From positions 1-52,059 of the forward strand of contig WVWN01000011.1 of the NCBI GenBank assembly GCA_011773985.1: a stretch of 52,059 nucleotides of DNA, given 5' to 3'. This document shows, in pieces, positions 43,724 to 51,523 of this stretch (position 1 is the stretch's first letter; each line of letters begins with the position of its first letter). This DNA comes from Candidatus Zixiibacteriota bacterium (lineage in GTDB: Bacteria > RBG-13-66-14 > B26-G2 > WVWN01). The notes below the pieces were generated by a model that was not told the origin of the DNA, made no database searches, and worked only from the letters and a program-made list of their open reading frames with translations. The translations under genes were made by a program, and so were the position numbers.

Positions 43724-44464
43724 TCAGTTGACGGGTTCGTCCTTGTTCGCACCCGTCTCGGCGACGAGGTTCGACGCCCGCAACAGCGAGGGGAAAGTCC
43801 CGGCGTCGGTCCACCAACCCTGCAATATCGAGTACGTCATCTCCCCCCATTCGATGTAGGTATTGTTCACGTCGGTTATCTCGAGCTCGCCTCGCGCGGA
43901 AGGTTTCAATCCCTTGATTACGTCGAAGACGCGGGCATCGTAGAGGTAGATGCCGATGACGGCCAGGTCCGTCGGCGGAACATCCGGCTTCTCTATCACA
44001 CCCGTCACCCGCTCGCCGTCGACGACGGCGACGCCGAACCGCCGCGGCTCGTCGATTTTCTTTAAAAATATCTTCGCCCCCCGGCCTGCCTCCGCGAACG
44101 CCGCGACGGAACGATTCACGTTCCCCTCGATTATGGTATCGCCCAGGATGACGGCCACCGGCTCGCCGTCCGCGAAGTCCTCCGCGAGCGCGAGCGCCGC
44201 GGCGATGCCCCCCGAGCCCTCCTGGTACGCGTAGTGGAGGCGCTTGAGGCCGAACTCGGCCCCGTTCCCCAGAAGCCGCAGGAAGTCGCCCGCGAACTCG
44301 CCCCCCGTTATCACCATTATGTCCTCGATGCCGGCCTGCACGAGCGTCGTCAGCGGATAATATATCATCGGCTTGTCGTAGAGCGGCAAGAGGTGCTTGT
44401 TGGTGATCTTCGTTATGGGCTGGAGCCTCGAGCCGGTCCCGCCCGCAGTGATGACGCCTTTCAT
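43724..44464 (-). CDS. rmlA: Glucose-1-phosphate thymidylyltransferase (short RmlA type)
   Basis: 246 residues. MKGVITAGGTGSRLQPITKITNKHLLP is the nucleotidyltransferase start (landmark, residues 1-27), followed by DKPMIYYPLTTLVQAGI, VILGDTIIEGN, GVAVVDGERVTGVIEKP, GIYLYD and GELEITDVNNTYIEWG. Catalyses the first step of dTDP-L-rhamnose synthesis. It is shorter than the roughly 290-residue E. coli RmlA, as in the archaeal and many environmental versions. A 65-base AT-rich gap separates it from rmlC. Confidence 0.92.
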   Translation of the reverse strand: MKGVITAGGTGSRLQPITKITNKHLLPLYDKPMIYYPLTTLVQAGIEDIMVITGGEFAGDFLRLLGNGAEFGLKRLHYAYQEGSGGIAAALALAEDFADGEPVAVILGDTIIEGNVNRSVAAFAEAGRGAKIFLKKIDEPRRFGVAVVDGERVTGVIEKPDVPPTDLAVIGIYLYDARVFDVIKGLKPSARGELEITDVNNTYIEWGEMTYSILQGWWTDAGTFPSLLRASNLVAETGANKDEPVN

Positions 44465-44529
44465 ATCATCAAACCTATTTTATTTAAATTTATTTCAGCG
44501 TTCTTCCGCGGCCGCAATACGCTCAAACA

Positions 44530-45015
44530 CTAGCCGCTCGCCGCGTCCGCCTCGCCCCAGTCGTACGGTATCGCCGGGTCGTCGTAGGGACGGCGCAGCT
44601 CGTCCGGGTCGTCGTAGTCGTAAAGTTCGGTCGGTATATTGAGGAGGTAGGCCGGCGCGTCGCGCGTGGACCGGAAGCCGTGGTAAACGCCGGGCGGGAT
44701 AATCACGAGCACCGCGTTCTCCTCGCCCGCGACCAAATCGACGACGTTGCCCCGCGTGCGCGAATCGTCGCGGCCGTCGTAGAGCGCAATCCGCGCCTCC
44801 CCCGCAACCACCGCGACGTAGTCCGTCTGTACGCGGTGCGAGTGCCACGCCTTCACGACGCCCGGGCGAGCGACCGTAACATAAACCTGGCCGAACTTAC
44901 GGAAATGCGGGTCGTCGGCGCGCAAAATCTCGACGAGCCAACCGCGCGCGTCCCGCACGGCGCGAAGCGGTTTGACGGCCACGCCCTCTATACGTCGCTC
45001 CTCTTTATCGGCCAC
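44530..45015 (-). CDS. rmlC: dTDP-4-dehydrorhamnose 3,5-epimerase family protein
   Basis: 161 residues, cupin fold. Pattern: VKPLRAVRDARGWLVEI, FGQVYVTVARPGVVKAWHSH (catalytic His region), ALYDGRDDS, LVIIPPGVYHGF, LLNIPTELYDYDDPDE and the C-terminal PYDW. It belongs to a shorter RmlC-like branch. With rmlA, rmlB and rmlD in the same operon, the full dTDP-L-rhamnose pathway is encoded. It starts 10 bases after the MEMO-family gene. Confidence 0.88.
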   Translation of the reverse strand: MADKEERRIEGVAVKPLRAVRDARGWLVEILRADDPHFRKFGQVYVTVARPGVVKAWHSHRVQTDYVAVVAGEARIALYDGRDDSRTRGNVVDLVAGEENAVLVIIPPGVYHGFRSTRDAPAYLLNIPTELYDYDDPDELRRPYDDPAIPYDWGEADAASG

Positions 45016-45025
45016 TTTCGCGTCG

Positions 45026-45964
45026 CTACCTTACGACGGCCGCGGCCACGTACCCCACGACGCCGCGACTCACGTCGCCGGTCACGTCGCCCGAGTTCTT
45101 ATACTCCAGCGCGACCGCCCTCGTCGCCCCCATAGCCTTGCCGCACCAGAACGTCGCCGCCACGGCGCCGACCGCGTCGATCTCAAACGTGCCCTCGTCC
45201 AAGGCCGCGTACAACTCGCCGACGTCGAAGCGCCGGAAGGTTTCGACGAACGCCCGGTCGAGCTTCACGGCCTCGTCGTACGGGTGGTAGTGGCTCAGGT
45301 CGCACGTCGTGACTATGATAGTATCGGAGGCGCGCGCGGCGATGGCTTCGGCGAGGGCCTTCCCGAACCGCTCCGCGGCCTCCCCGTCGTGGCGGCAGAA
45401 GATGAACGGCGCGACGCGCGCCCCGGGAAAGAGCGTCTGGACGAAAGGCAGCTGGACCTCGAGGCAGTGCTCCGCGGCGTAGGGTACGTCGCTATAGCTC
45501 ACGTCCGGGCAACGCCTCGCCACCTCGGCCACGAGTTCGCGGTCGACTTCGGCCACCCCCAGCGGCGTCTCGTAGCCGTCGTAGGAGGCCGTGGCTATCG
45601 CCGGGCGGGCGCAGTGATGGCTCGGCCCGAGCAGGACCACCGTCGCCGGCCTGCGTCCCTCGAGCTGGCGGAAAGCGGTCGCGGCCACGCCTCCCGAGAA
45701 CTCGTAGCCGGCGTGGGGCGTCACGATCGCGACGACGCTCGCCGCGGGCAAAGACGCTTCCGCCTCCGCGAGCCGCCCCTTCACGGCCTTCGTCAACTCG
45801 CGCCGGTCGCCCGGGTAAAACATGCGGGCCACGTTCGGCGCCTTTACGAGCGCCGCCTCGCGCGCGTTCGTCTCGGGCGCGGCCTCTTTCACGATGCTCC
45901 GCTTGCAGGCCGCCGCGCCGAACGCCAAACTCAGGGCCGTCAGATATGCCAACGCAGCTTTCAC
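45026..45964 (-). CDS. AmmeMemoRadiSam system protein B (MEMO1 family) with lipoprotein signal
   Basis: 312 residues. The MEMO/class III dioxygenase-like body is clear: MFYPGDRRELTKAV, VTPHAGYEFSGGVAATAF, LLGPSHH, AEHCLEVQLPFVQTLFP, TTCDLSHYHPYDEA and EIDAVGAVAATFW. Metal-type His residues of the family are present. Unusually, the N-terminus is a lipoprotein signal (MKAALAYLTALSLAFGAAAC) followed by a linker, so it should sit on the envelope rather than in the cytoplasm. The usual AMMECR1 and radical SAM partners are not nearby. It lies 15 bases after the outer-membrane barrel gene. Confidence 0.88.
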   Translation of the reverse strand: MKAALAYLTALSLAFGAAACKRSIVKEAAPETNAREAALVKAPNVARMFYPGDRRELTKAVKGRLAEAEASLPAASVVAIVTPHAGYEFSGGVAATAFRQLEGRRPATVVLLGPSHHCARPAIATASYDGYETPLGVAEVDRELVAEVARRCPDVSYSDVPYAAEHCLEVQLPFVQTLFPGARVAPFIFCRHDGEAAERFGKALAEAIAARASDTIIVTTCDLSHYHPYDEAVKLDRAFVETFRRFDVGELYAALDEGTFEIDAVGAVAATFWCGKAMGATRAVALEYKNSGDVTGDVSRGVVGYVAAAVVR

Positions 45965-45979
45965 ATCTCTCCGCCTTGT

Positions 45980-47530
45980 CTAGAACGAGCTCTCGAGCGC
46001 GACCTTAAGGCCCGAGAACGCCGCCTCCTGCTGGCAAACGCCGCTCGAGCAAACGCGGCCGCCCCGACGCGAGCCGTAACCCACCGTGAAGACGTGATTC
46101 TGGAACGTGCTGCTGTACCAGGTTATGCGAACCTCGCCCCAGAGCCAATTGTTCTTATATCGATACACGCGCGGAACCCCGGGCGGCTCCCAAGGGTTCA
46201 CGCTCTCTTGGGTCTTCTGGTCCGTATCCTCGTAGCTAAGCGTCAGGCCGAGCCAGGAGGAATAGGTATAACCCGCGTTCGCGCGGTTGTAGATGAAGGT
46301 GCGGCCGCCGGCGGTGTAGTCGGTCCTCCTCTCCCGTTCGAAGTCGGCCGAGAAGGAGTGGTCGTTCCAGGGCGTCCAGCTCACCATCAGGGAGGGCGTC
46401 CTCCGGATGTCGCCGCTCTTATCCTCGCCGATAATGTTCAACTTACCCAAGTACTCGTACCCGCCTTCGATCACGACGGGCCAGGGGAAGTCGTACCGCA
46501 GCTTCGCGAAAGATTGCTCGACCTCTTCCCCTATTACCTTCTGCTCGCCGACCCGGTCGTCGGCGTAACTGTAACCGCCGCGCAAGCGCACCTCCCGCAA
46601 CGGGTTGGCGGATACCTGGACCAAGTAACCCCACTCCCCCGGCGTCGGGCTCGTCGGGCCGGTAATCATATATTGGTCCACCGAGACCGGCGGCGGGTTG
46701 TTGTACGCGTAGGCGAGGTTGTCGTATAATTTATATTCGACCGAGACGCTCGACCTCGGCAGGTACCCGCTCAATATGCCGTAGAAGCCCCTGCCGCGCA
46801 CGTCTTCCTTGAATTGCGTATCGTAACTCCTGCGGGTCGCGTACTCGCCGTATATATCGAAATAACGCCATCCGCCGCCCAGGCCGCCGGCGTAAAGTTT
46901 GTTCTCCTCCATCTCTTTGGTGCCCGCGTTTTCTATTTCCGCGCGGGCCGCCGAGCCGGTTACGTAAACGAAATCGAAAGGCCGGACCGTCAATTGACCG
47001 CCCGCGGCGAGGTCCCTCTGCGGCTTCGGCTTTCCCTCCTCTATCTCTTTTTCCTGCGCGTTTCGACCCCACAACGCCGTAACGTCGCCCCACTCCCGCC
47101 CGCCGACGGGCACGCGCGCGTCGCCAAGCGCGCCGTCGAGCCGCTGGTACACGCCGAAGTCGCGGTCCTCGTACGAACGCAAGGTCAAACCTTTGCCCAA
47201 CGTTTTATCGTACGTCCCCGCGCGAACGTCGAAGACGTCGTCGCGGTAGCGGCCGTAGCGCTGCACGAGCTCGTTACCCTCGGGGTCGGGGATGAACTGC
47301 CTCTCGTAAACCGGCCTGCGCGGGTGGTCGAACTCCGCCTCGACCCCCACCGCGAAGCGCCACGCCCAGAGCTCGGTCTGAAGTATGTCCCACGTCCAGC
47401 GGTGGCCGTCCTCCCGCTGGCGCAAATAAACCGCCTTGTTGGTGCCGTTGACGTGGAGCCAATCCGTTATGCCGACCGCGCCGGCACCCGCCGCGGCCGT
47501 CAATAAGAAGACGACGGTTACACGTTGCAA
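45980..47530 (-). CDS. Outer-membrane beta-barrel protein (DUF6029-like)
   Basis: 516 residues with signal peptide (MQRVTVVFLLTAAAGAGA). The body is a run of amphipathic strands rich in Tyr, Trp and Arg, with turns at regular intervals, and it ends FSGLKVALESSF with the terminal Phe of barrel proteins. The N-terminal region (NGTNKAVYLRQREDGHRWTWDI, DVFDVRAGTYDKTLGKGLTLRSYED, as landmarks) resembles a family often found beside TlpA-type thioredoxins. Here the TlpA gene is 3 bases upstream. Probably a porin or assembly factor; substrate unknown. Confidence 0.78.
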   Translation of the reverse strand: MQRVTVVFLLTAAAGAGAVGITDWLHVNGTNKAVYLRQREDGHRWTWDILQTELWAWRFAVGVEAEFDHPRRPVYERQFIPDPEGNELVQRYGRYRDDVFDVRAGTYDKTLGKGLTLRSYEDRDFGVYQRLDGALGDARVPVGGREWGDVTALWGRNAQEKEIEEGKPKPQRDLAAGGQLTVRPFDFVYVTGSAARAEIENAGTKEMEENKLYAGGLGGGWRYFDIYGEYATRRSYDTQFKEDVRGRGFYGILSGYLPRSSVSVEYKLYDNLAYAYNNPPPVSVDQYMITGPTSPTPGEWGYLVQVSANPLREVRLRGGYSYADDRVGEQKVIGEEVEQSFAKLRYDFPWPVVIEGGYEYLGKLNIIGEDKSGDIRRTPSLMVSWTPWNDHSFSADFERERRTDYTAGGRTFIYNRANAGYTYSSWLGLTLSYEDTDQKTQESVNPWEPPGVPRVYRYKNNWLWGEVRITWYSSTFQNHVFTVGYGSRRGGRVCSSGVCQQEAAFSGLKVALESSF

Positions 47531-47533
47531 GAT

Positions 47534-48070
47534 TTATCCCTCCTGGGTGACGTCCTCGTCCGGGGCCGGCTTCTTCTCGCGTTCCGCGAAAAATTTATCG
47601 ATCTCCTCCTTCATCTTGCGCTCGTCGCCGCGACGATAACCGCTGTGTTCCCAGACGATATCCCCGTCCGACGCGACCAACAAACTATACGGGATGCCCG
47701 GGATGCCCAGCCCTCTCTGCAAGTCGCCGTCGACGTCGAGGAGCGTCTCGAATTCGTACCCTTGTCCTTTGATATAACTTTTGACCTGAGACGACGTACG
47801 CGCGGTGTCGGTCGAGACGGCGACGAGGCCGAGCCCTTTATATTCGTCCAGGAGTTTGTTCGTCTCGATCAACTGTTCTTTGCACGGCGCGCAACCCGTC
47901 CCCCAGAAGACGAAGGCGACGAGCTCGTATTGCGCGGCGACATCCTCGAAGGCCCTCTTCTTGCCGTCTACGTCTTGAAGATAAAACTTCGGCATCGTCT
48001 TCGCGGCCCAAGCGGGCACGGCCGCGGCAAGCATTGCCGATACCAGGGTCAAAGTCGTTACGGTCCTCAT
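47534..48070 (-). CDS. TlpA/ResA-like exported thioredoxin
   Basis: 178 residues with a cleavable signal peptide (to AWA). Thioredoxin fold with the active site WGTGCAPC (C60 and C63), GLGLVAVSTDTART, GIPGIPYSLLVASDGDIVW (cis-Pro region) and a Lys/Glu-rich tail. Periplasmic reductants of this family reduce apocytochrome or other Cys pairs. The gene starts 18 bases after the GT39-like gene and runs directly into the barrel gene. Confidence 0.92.
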   Translation of the reverse strand: MRTVTTLTLVSAMLAAAVPAWAAKTMPKFYLQDVDGKKRAFEDVAAQYELVAFVFWGTGCAPCKEQLIETNKLLDEYKGLGLVAVSTDTARTSSQVKSYIKGQGYEFETLLDVDGDLQRGLGIPGIPYSLLVASDGDIVWEHSGYRRGDERKMKEEIDKFFAEREKKPAPDEDVTQEG

Positions 48071-48088
48071 CGTACCTCCTATGACTTT

Positions 48089-49855
48089 TTAATTTTTTAC
48101 GTCGAAGGCCACCGCGCTTATTTCGCCCGTGCGCCGGAACTCGGGATAGTCGATAACGTAAAAATCGCGCCCGCGGAAAATTTCTGCGAGCTCGCGGTTC
48201 CGCACGCCGTTGTCGCGCGCAAACACCACCCGGTCGTCGAGGAACGGCGACCCGGGCACCGACGATAAACACCAATCCCGCGGCCTTATTATCACGACGC
48301 CGTCGGAGACGCCCAAGCCGGCCAACGCCCGCCGGACGCTCGCGTCGGCCCAGAGGGAGTCGTTGCCCCAAGGCCGGCCCGCGTAACGCGCCGCCGCGCG
48401 CGGCAGGTAAACGAAAACGTTTAACGCCACGACGGCCGCGAGGACGAACGCCGCCAAACCTTCGCCCGCGCCCCTGAACCGCTCTTGTGCTAACGCGGCA
48501 AGTATAACAAAAAACCGCGCGGTTATAAAGGCCAGGCAGAACCAGGCCGGGTAGTAGTACGTCGCGCCGTAGGCGATGCCCGCGCCCCTCACCGGCAAAC
48601 GCGCCAGGACCGTCAAAACCGCGACGGCGTACAGGGCCTTCTCGAGATCGTCGGGCCGAGGTTTAAGGAACGGGCGCGCAACCGCCGGGAGCAAGCAAAG
48701 CAGCGGCCACCCGAAGCCGTCCGTGGATAAGACGAACAAGTTTCGCGCGTACGACGAGAGCGCGTCTAAGAACGTATAACCCTCGCCGAAGCCGAACAGG
48801 GGCGTCTCGGAAAAATAGGCCGGCGGCAGGAGGAAGTTGCCGGTCTGGCGCCAATTATATAATAACCAGGCCGCGACGAAGGGCGCCAGCGCCGCGACGA
48901 ACCATACTAAGCCGCCGCCGGCGCGCCCGCGCGTCCGCCGCCATAAAAACCAGCCGAGCGGAAGCGCGAGGTACAACGCGTCGTACTCGCGGACGAGGAA
49001 AGCGCCCCCCGCGGCCAGGCCCAGCGCCAAGGCCGTCCCGCGAGACGGCCTCTCACCTAAATTCAAAACCGCCCACAAGGCAAGCGCGAAGAAGCAGAGG
49101 AACGTCGCCTCCGAAAGGTAAGAGCCCTGCGTGAAGAGGAAAAAGGGCGACGTCGCGACTAGTATCGCGGCTATGGCGCCGCCGAAGGGGCCTGACGCGC
49201 GCCGGCCTACGGCGTACGTCGCAAACAGGATGACCGCGGCCGCAGCTACGGGCAAGAGCTTGGGCCAGCCCGCGCGCGCGCCCAGGCAAAGCAACGCCGG
49301 GTGGAGCGGCGGCTCGAGCGAGAACCACCGGCCGTAGCGGACGAGTTCGCCCTCGGCGCGGAAGAACGCGTGCTCGAGGTCACGCTCGGTGGGGGGCGCG
49401 GGCGCGGCCAGTTTGCCCCGACAGAAAATCTTGCTCTGGAAGAGCAGCGTCGACTCGTCGGCGGCAAGCGCCCGGTCGCCGAGGACGGCCGCCGCGGCGT
49501 ACGCGACGCCCGCCACCGATATAATAATAACCAAATTAACGAACCAACGCTGGGATATCAGGCCGGCGACGCGGAGCGCGACGCGCGGGACCAGCCTGGC
49601 GAAGGCCGCGGCCCACAGGACCGCCGGGACCGCGAAACATAACGCGTTCTTGAGCCACAAGCCCGGGTCGCCCGCCATATCCGCGCGGGAGTAGAAGAAC
49701 GACACCCAGGGCCGCGCGTCGTCGCCTAGTACGTTAAAAATAGCGCCGACTGCCGCGACTCGAGCCGCGGCCACGTACAACGCCGCGGCCGCCGCCGTTG
49801 CCGCCGCGGCGACCGAAATGTACATCAAAACGTATCTATTAGTCCGGTTTTTCAA
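48089..49855 (-). CDS. GT39-like polytopic membrane glycosyltransferase
   Basis: 588 residues with about 10-12 hydrophobic helices. First large periplasmic loop: DRALAADESTLLFQSKIF (acidic motif as in GT-C enzymes), then SLEPPLHPALLCLGA (the family's catalytic-loop region), AVGRRASGPFGGAIAAILVATSPFFLFTQG and SYLSEATFLCFFALALW, as in the dolichyl-phosphate-mannose transferase/ArnT superfamily. The C-terminal domain is soluble. It would transfer a lipid-linked sugar to an exported acceptor. First gene of the long minus-strand operon; the rhamnose enzymes follow downstream. Confidence 0.82.
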   Translation of the reverse strand: MKNRTNRYVLMYISVAAAATAAAAALYVAAARVAAVGAIFNVLGDDARPWVSFFYSRADMAGDPGLWLKNALCFAVPAVLWAAAFARLVPRVALRVAGLISQRWFVNLVIIISVAGVAYAAAAVLGDRALAADESTLLFQSKIFCRGKLAAPAPPTERDLEHAFFRAEGELVRYGRWFSLEPPLHPALLCLGARAGWPKLLPVAAAAVILFATYAVGRRASGPFGGAIAAILVATSPFFLFTQGSYLSEATFLCFFALALWAVLNLGERPSRGTALALGLAAGGAFLVREYDALYLALPLGWFLWRRTRGRAGGGLVWFVAALAPFVAAWLLYNWRQTGNFLLPPAYFSETPLFGFGEGYTFLDALSSYARNLFVLSTDGFGWPLLCLLPAVARPFLKPRPDDLEKALYAVAVLTVLARLPVRGAGIAYGATYYYPAWFCLAFITARFFVILAALAQERFRGAGEGLAAFVLAAVVALNVFVYLPRAAARYAGRPWGNDSLWADASVRRALAGLGVSDGVVIIRPRDWCLSSVPGSPFLDDRVVFARDNGVRNRELAEIFRGRDFYVIDYPEFRRTGEISAVAFDVKN

Positions 49856-49891
49856 CGCGCGGGAAGTTTACTAACCCTTTTAATACCTCAT

Positions 49892-49920
49892 AAACTAACA
49901 ATCGCGGCCCGCGGCGTCAA
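49892..49920 (-). promoter_or_regulatory. Promoter of the long minus-strand operon
   Basis: On the minus strand TTGACG (forward 49915-49920), a 17-base GC-rich spacer and TAGTTT (forward 49892-49897), about 35 bases before the ATG at 49855. Downstream genes are spaced by 2-65 bases or overlap as far as gatB. Confidence 0.6.
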
Positions 49921-49951
49921 CAATAATAAATCAATATGCGCGGCCCAAAGA

Positions 49952-49986
49952 GCTCGTACAAAAAAAACCGGCCCTCGTCGGCCGGC
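49952..49986 (-). terminator. Terminator, copy 1 of a duplicated ~35-base module
   Basis: Minus-strand stem ccggcc / ggccgg (forward 49968-49973 and 49980-49985) followed by eight T. Bases 49952-49978 are identical to 50712-50738. Confidence 0.75.
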
Positions 49987-50005
49987 CTCGCCTCCGGTAA
50001 ACTTT

Positions 50006-50032
50006 TTAGCAATAAAATGCTTTGACCTCGGA
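50006..50032 (-). pseudogene. Decayed 3' end of a third gene with the shared C-terminal tail
   Basis: The minus strand reads SEVKAFYC then stop, directly before a copy of the same terminator module that follows the DNRLRE gene (whose end reads GEVKALFK then stop). No functional gene leads into it. Probably a remnant of a duplicated gene end. Confidence 0.5.
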
Positions 50033-50078
50033 TATAATAATTAAGCTGTACCGCGTACGGCGGTATTTAATATCATAA

Positions 50079-50102
50079 CCCCGCCTCGGCTCGAGGCGGG
50101 GG
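50079..50102 (-). terminator. Hairpin after the interrupted lipoprotein gene
   Basis: A strong inverted repeat (ccccgcctcg / cgaggcgggg, 3-base loop) about 25 bases past the stop at 50126. The T-run is poor (TTATGATATT). Confidence 0.55.
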
Positions 50103-50125
50103 TTTCGGACTTTTCGCCGCGCTTA

Positions 50126-50533
50126 CTATTCCGGGTCGAGGTGGAACGATTGTTGGTCGTAAACTGTACCGGGGATATACCCTTCGATCTCTCTATACCC
50201 GAAGTAGTACCCTGGCGCGTAGGCGTAACCTTGGAGTACATCACCCTCGGGCGGTGATGTGGCCCAGTTCACCTCTTCGAGCTCGTAGTGACCGGTTGGC
50301 GTGTTGACGATACCTATTACTACACCGTAACTCGTAATCCACACTACGGTTGCCGGTATCCTAACCTGCGGATCTTCGCCGGCGTCCCATACTCAACCGT
50401 AGATCCCGGGTGGACGTTCTTCGTCCAAACCGGAGAGCTCGGTAACGTTAGGTTCTGTTACGTCGCTCTGGCAGGCCAGATAGCCAAGGGCTAAAGCTAA
50501 GCCCCCTACGCTAAATAAGATTTTACGTAACAT
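50126..50533 (-). pseudogene. Lipoprotein gene interrupted by an in-frame TGA
   Basis: Start ATG 50533 with AAGGGAG at good spacing. The signal MLRKILFSVGGLALALGYLAC ends in a lipobox (described to residue 21), followed by a linker. Codon 47 is TGA (50393-50395). After it the same frame runs without a stop to 50126 and reads like a normal domain: VWDAGEDPQVRIPATV, NTPTGHYELEEV, GYYFGYREIEGY. The context GIYG-stop-VWD suggests an original Trp codon TGG changed to TGA. The domain pattern resembles carboxypeptidase-regulatory-like beta-sandwiches (GIYGxVxD...P...TV). If real, the product is a 46-residue stub. Readthrough or selenocysteine is possible but less likely. Confidence 0.65.
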
Positions 50534-50644
50534 CTCGCTTCTCCCTTAGTTTAATCGAATTTTTTTCGTACTGTTCTTGCTCGTAGCGCTTCCCTATTTT
50601 AATTCATAGGCGCCCCCTTTCCCTAATTTCTCTTTTATATTTAT

Positions 50645-50672
50645 AATATAAAAGGCTGACAGAATCTGTCAG
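50645..50672 (-). promoter_or_regulatory. Candidate promoter with palindromic operator for the interrupted lipoprotein gene
   Basis: Minus strand CTGACA (forward 50667-50672), 16 bases, TATATT (forward 50645-50650). A perfect 7-bp palindrome (ctgacag-aat-ctgtcag, 50656-50672) covers the -35 and spacer, as repressor operators do. Confidence 0.4.
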
Positions 50673-50711
50673 GTTTGAGCGAGATAAAAAAAGAATAAAA
50701 AAAAATAAGAT

Positions 50712-50746
50712 GCTCGTACAAAAAAAACCGGCCCTCGTGGGCCGGC
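50712..50746 (-). terminator. Terminator of the DNRLRE gene, copy 2 of the duplicated module
   Basis: Minus-strand stem ccggccc / gggccgg (forward 50728-50734 and 50739-50745) followed by eight T. It shares 27 identical bases with the copy at 49952. Confidence 0.8.
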
Positions 50747-50766
50747 TCGAGTTCGTGTAAGGTTTC

Positions 50767-51393
50767 CTATTTGAAAAGCGCCTTGACCTCGCCGAAGGAT
50801 GCGGGGGCAATTCCGACGCCCGAATAATCCACCGTGAGCCTCGGACGATAAGAAGTGTTCGAGTGGTCGCTCGAGCAGAAGTACGGCCAGTTGGTCGGAT
50901 TTTGCATATTAACGCGCTTTACCATCAGGCCGTAGTTCGGGTACGTTTTACTCGCCCATTCTTGTACGAGCTTTTTGACGTCCCAGGTGTACGGCCCGCC
51001 GACCGCGCCCGAAATCATCTTCACGTCGTACGCCGCGGCATTATGCGCCGGCTGATTGTTCCACGTTACCGACATCTCTTGCCAGGTCGCCGTAACGCGG
51101 TAGACGCCGAAGTTATAGTTCGTCTGATTAGGATTGCTAATCCAGAGGTCGAACTTGGCCGAGTTGATGGTCGCGCCCGAGAGCACCCCTAAGTCGAATT
51201 CGACTAAGCCACGTACCTCGTAGGCCGGGCCGTAGTTAACCATCAAGTTTGGCCAAGTACCGTAGTTCCTGGTCGGGTTAGTCGCGCTTATCATCGAGTC
51301 CTTGCCGTCCGCGGGGCCCGGTTGGAGGACAAGCGTCGCGCCGAACGCCGACGCCGCTAAGAGTACCGCGAGTAAGACAGTTAAGCCCTTCAT
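50767..51393 (-). CDS. Secreted DNRLRE-domain protein with the shared C-terminal tail
   Basis: 208 residues: signal peptide (MKGLTVLLAVLLAASAFG), then a DNRLRE/CBM96-type beta-sandwich: LVLQPGPADGKDSMISA, NYGTWPNLMVNYG, RGLVEFDLGVL, VYRVTATWQEMSVTWNNQPA, YTWDVKKLVQEWASKTYPNYGLMVKR, and RPRLTVDYS. The tail GIAPASFGEVKALFK follows directly. This domain is found in secreted, often carbohydrate-related surface proteins. AAGGAGG precedes the ATG, and a TATAAT-like box lies at forward 51432-51437. It is a paralogue of the gene at 51704. Confidence 0.87.
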   Translation of the reverse strand: MKGLTVLLAVLLAASAFGATLVLQPGPADGKDSMISATNPTRNYGTWPNLMVNYGPAYEVRGLVEFDLGVLSGATINSAKFDLWISNPNQTNYNFGVYRVTATWQEMSVTWNNQPAHNAAAYDVKMISGAVGGPYTWDVKKLVQEWASKTYPNYGLMVKRVNMQNPTNWPYFCSSDHSNTSYRPRLTVDYSGVGIAPASFGEVKALFK

Positions 51394-51480
51394 ATTAATA
51401 CCTCCTTGTTAGTGCTATTGATATTTTAATTATTATAACTTACGATAAAAATCCCGACGGTTCAAGTAATAACAAACCCC

Positions 51481-51523
51481 AAAAAATAAAAACTAGCCGG
51501 GGCCGGTCGCGCCGGCGAGGGCT
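51481..51523 (-). terminator. Terminator after the secD remnant
   Basis: Minus-strand nested stem (outer agcc/ggct, inner gccgg/ccggc at 51502-51516) followed by TTTTTATTTTTT. Confidence 0.6.

Noticed and set aside
44972-46729. Long open frame of 585 codons on the plus strand
   Set aside because: It is antisense to rmlC, the MEMO lipoprotein and the barrel gene, all with clear motifs. Its protein is Arg/His-rich low-complexity, as expected for a shadow in GC-rich DNA.
50393-50395. Alternative genetic code (TGA as Trp)
   Set aside because: Many well-supported genes here end in TGA, for example thrS, gatC, gatA, porC, the fusion protein and the TonB receptor.
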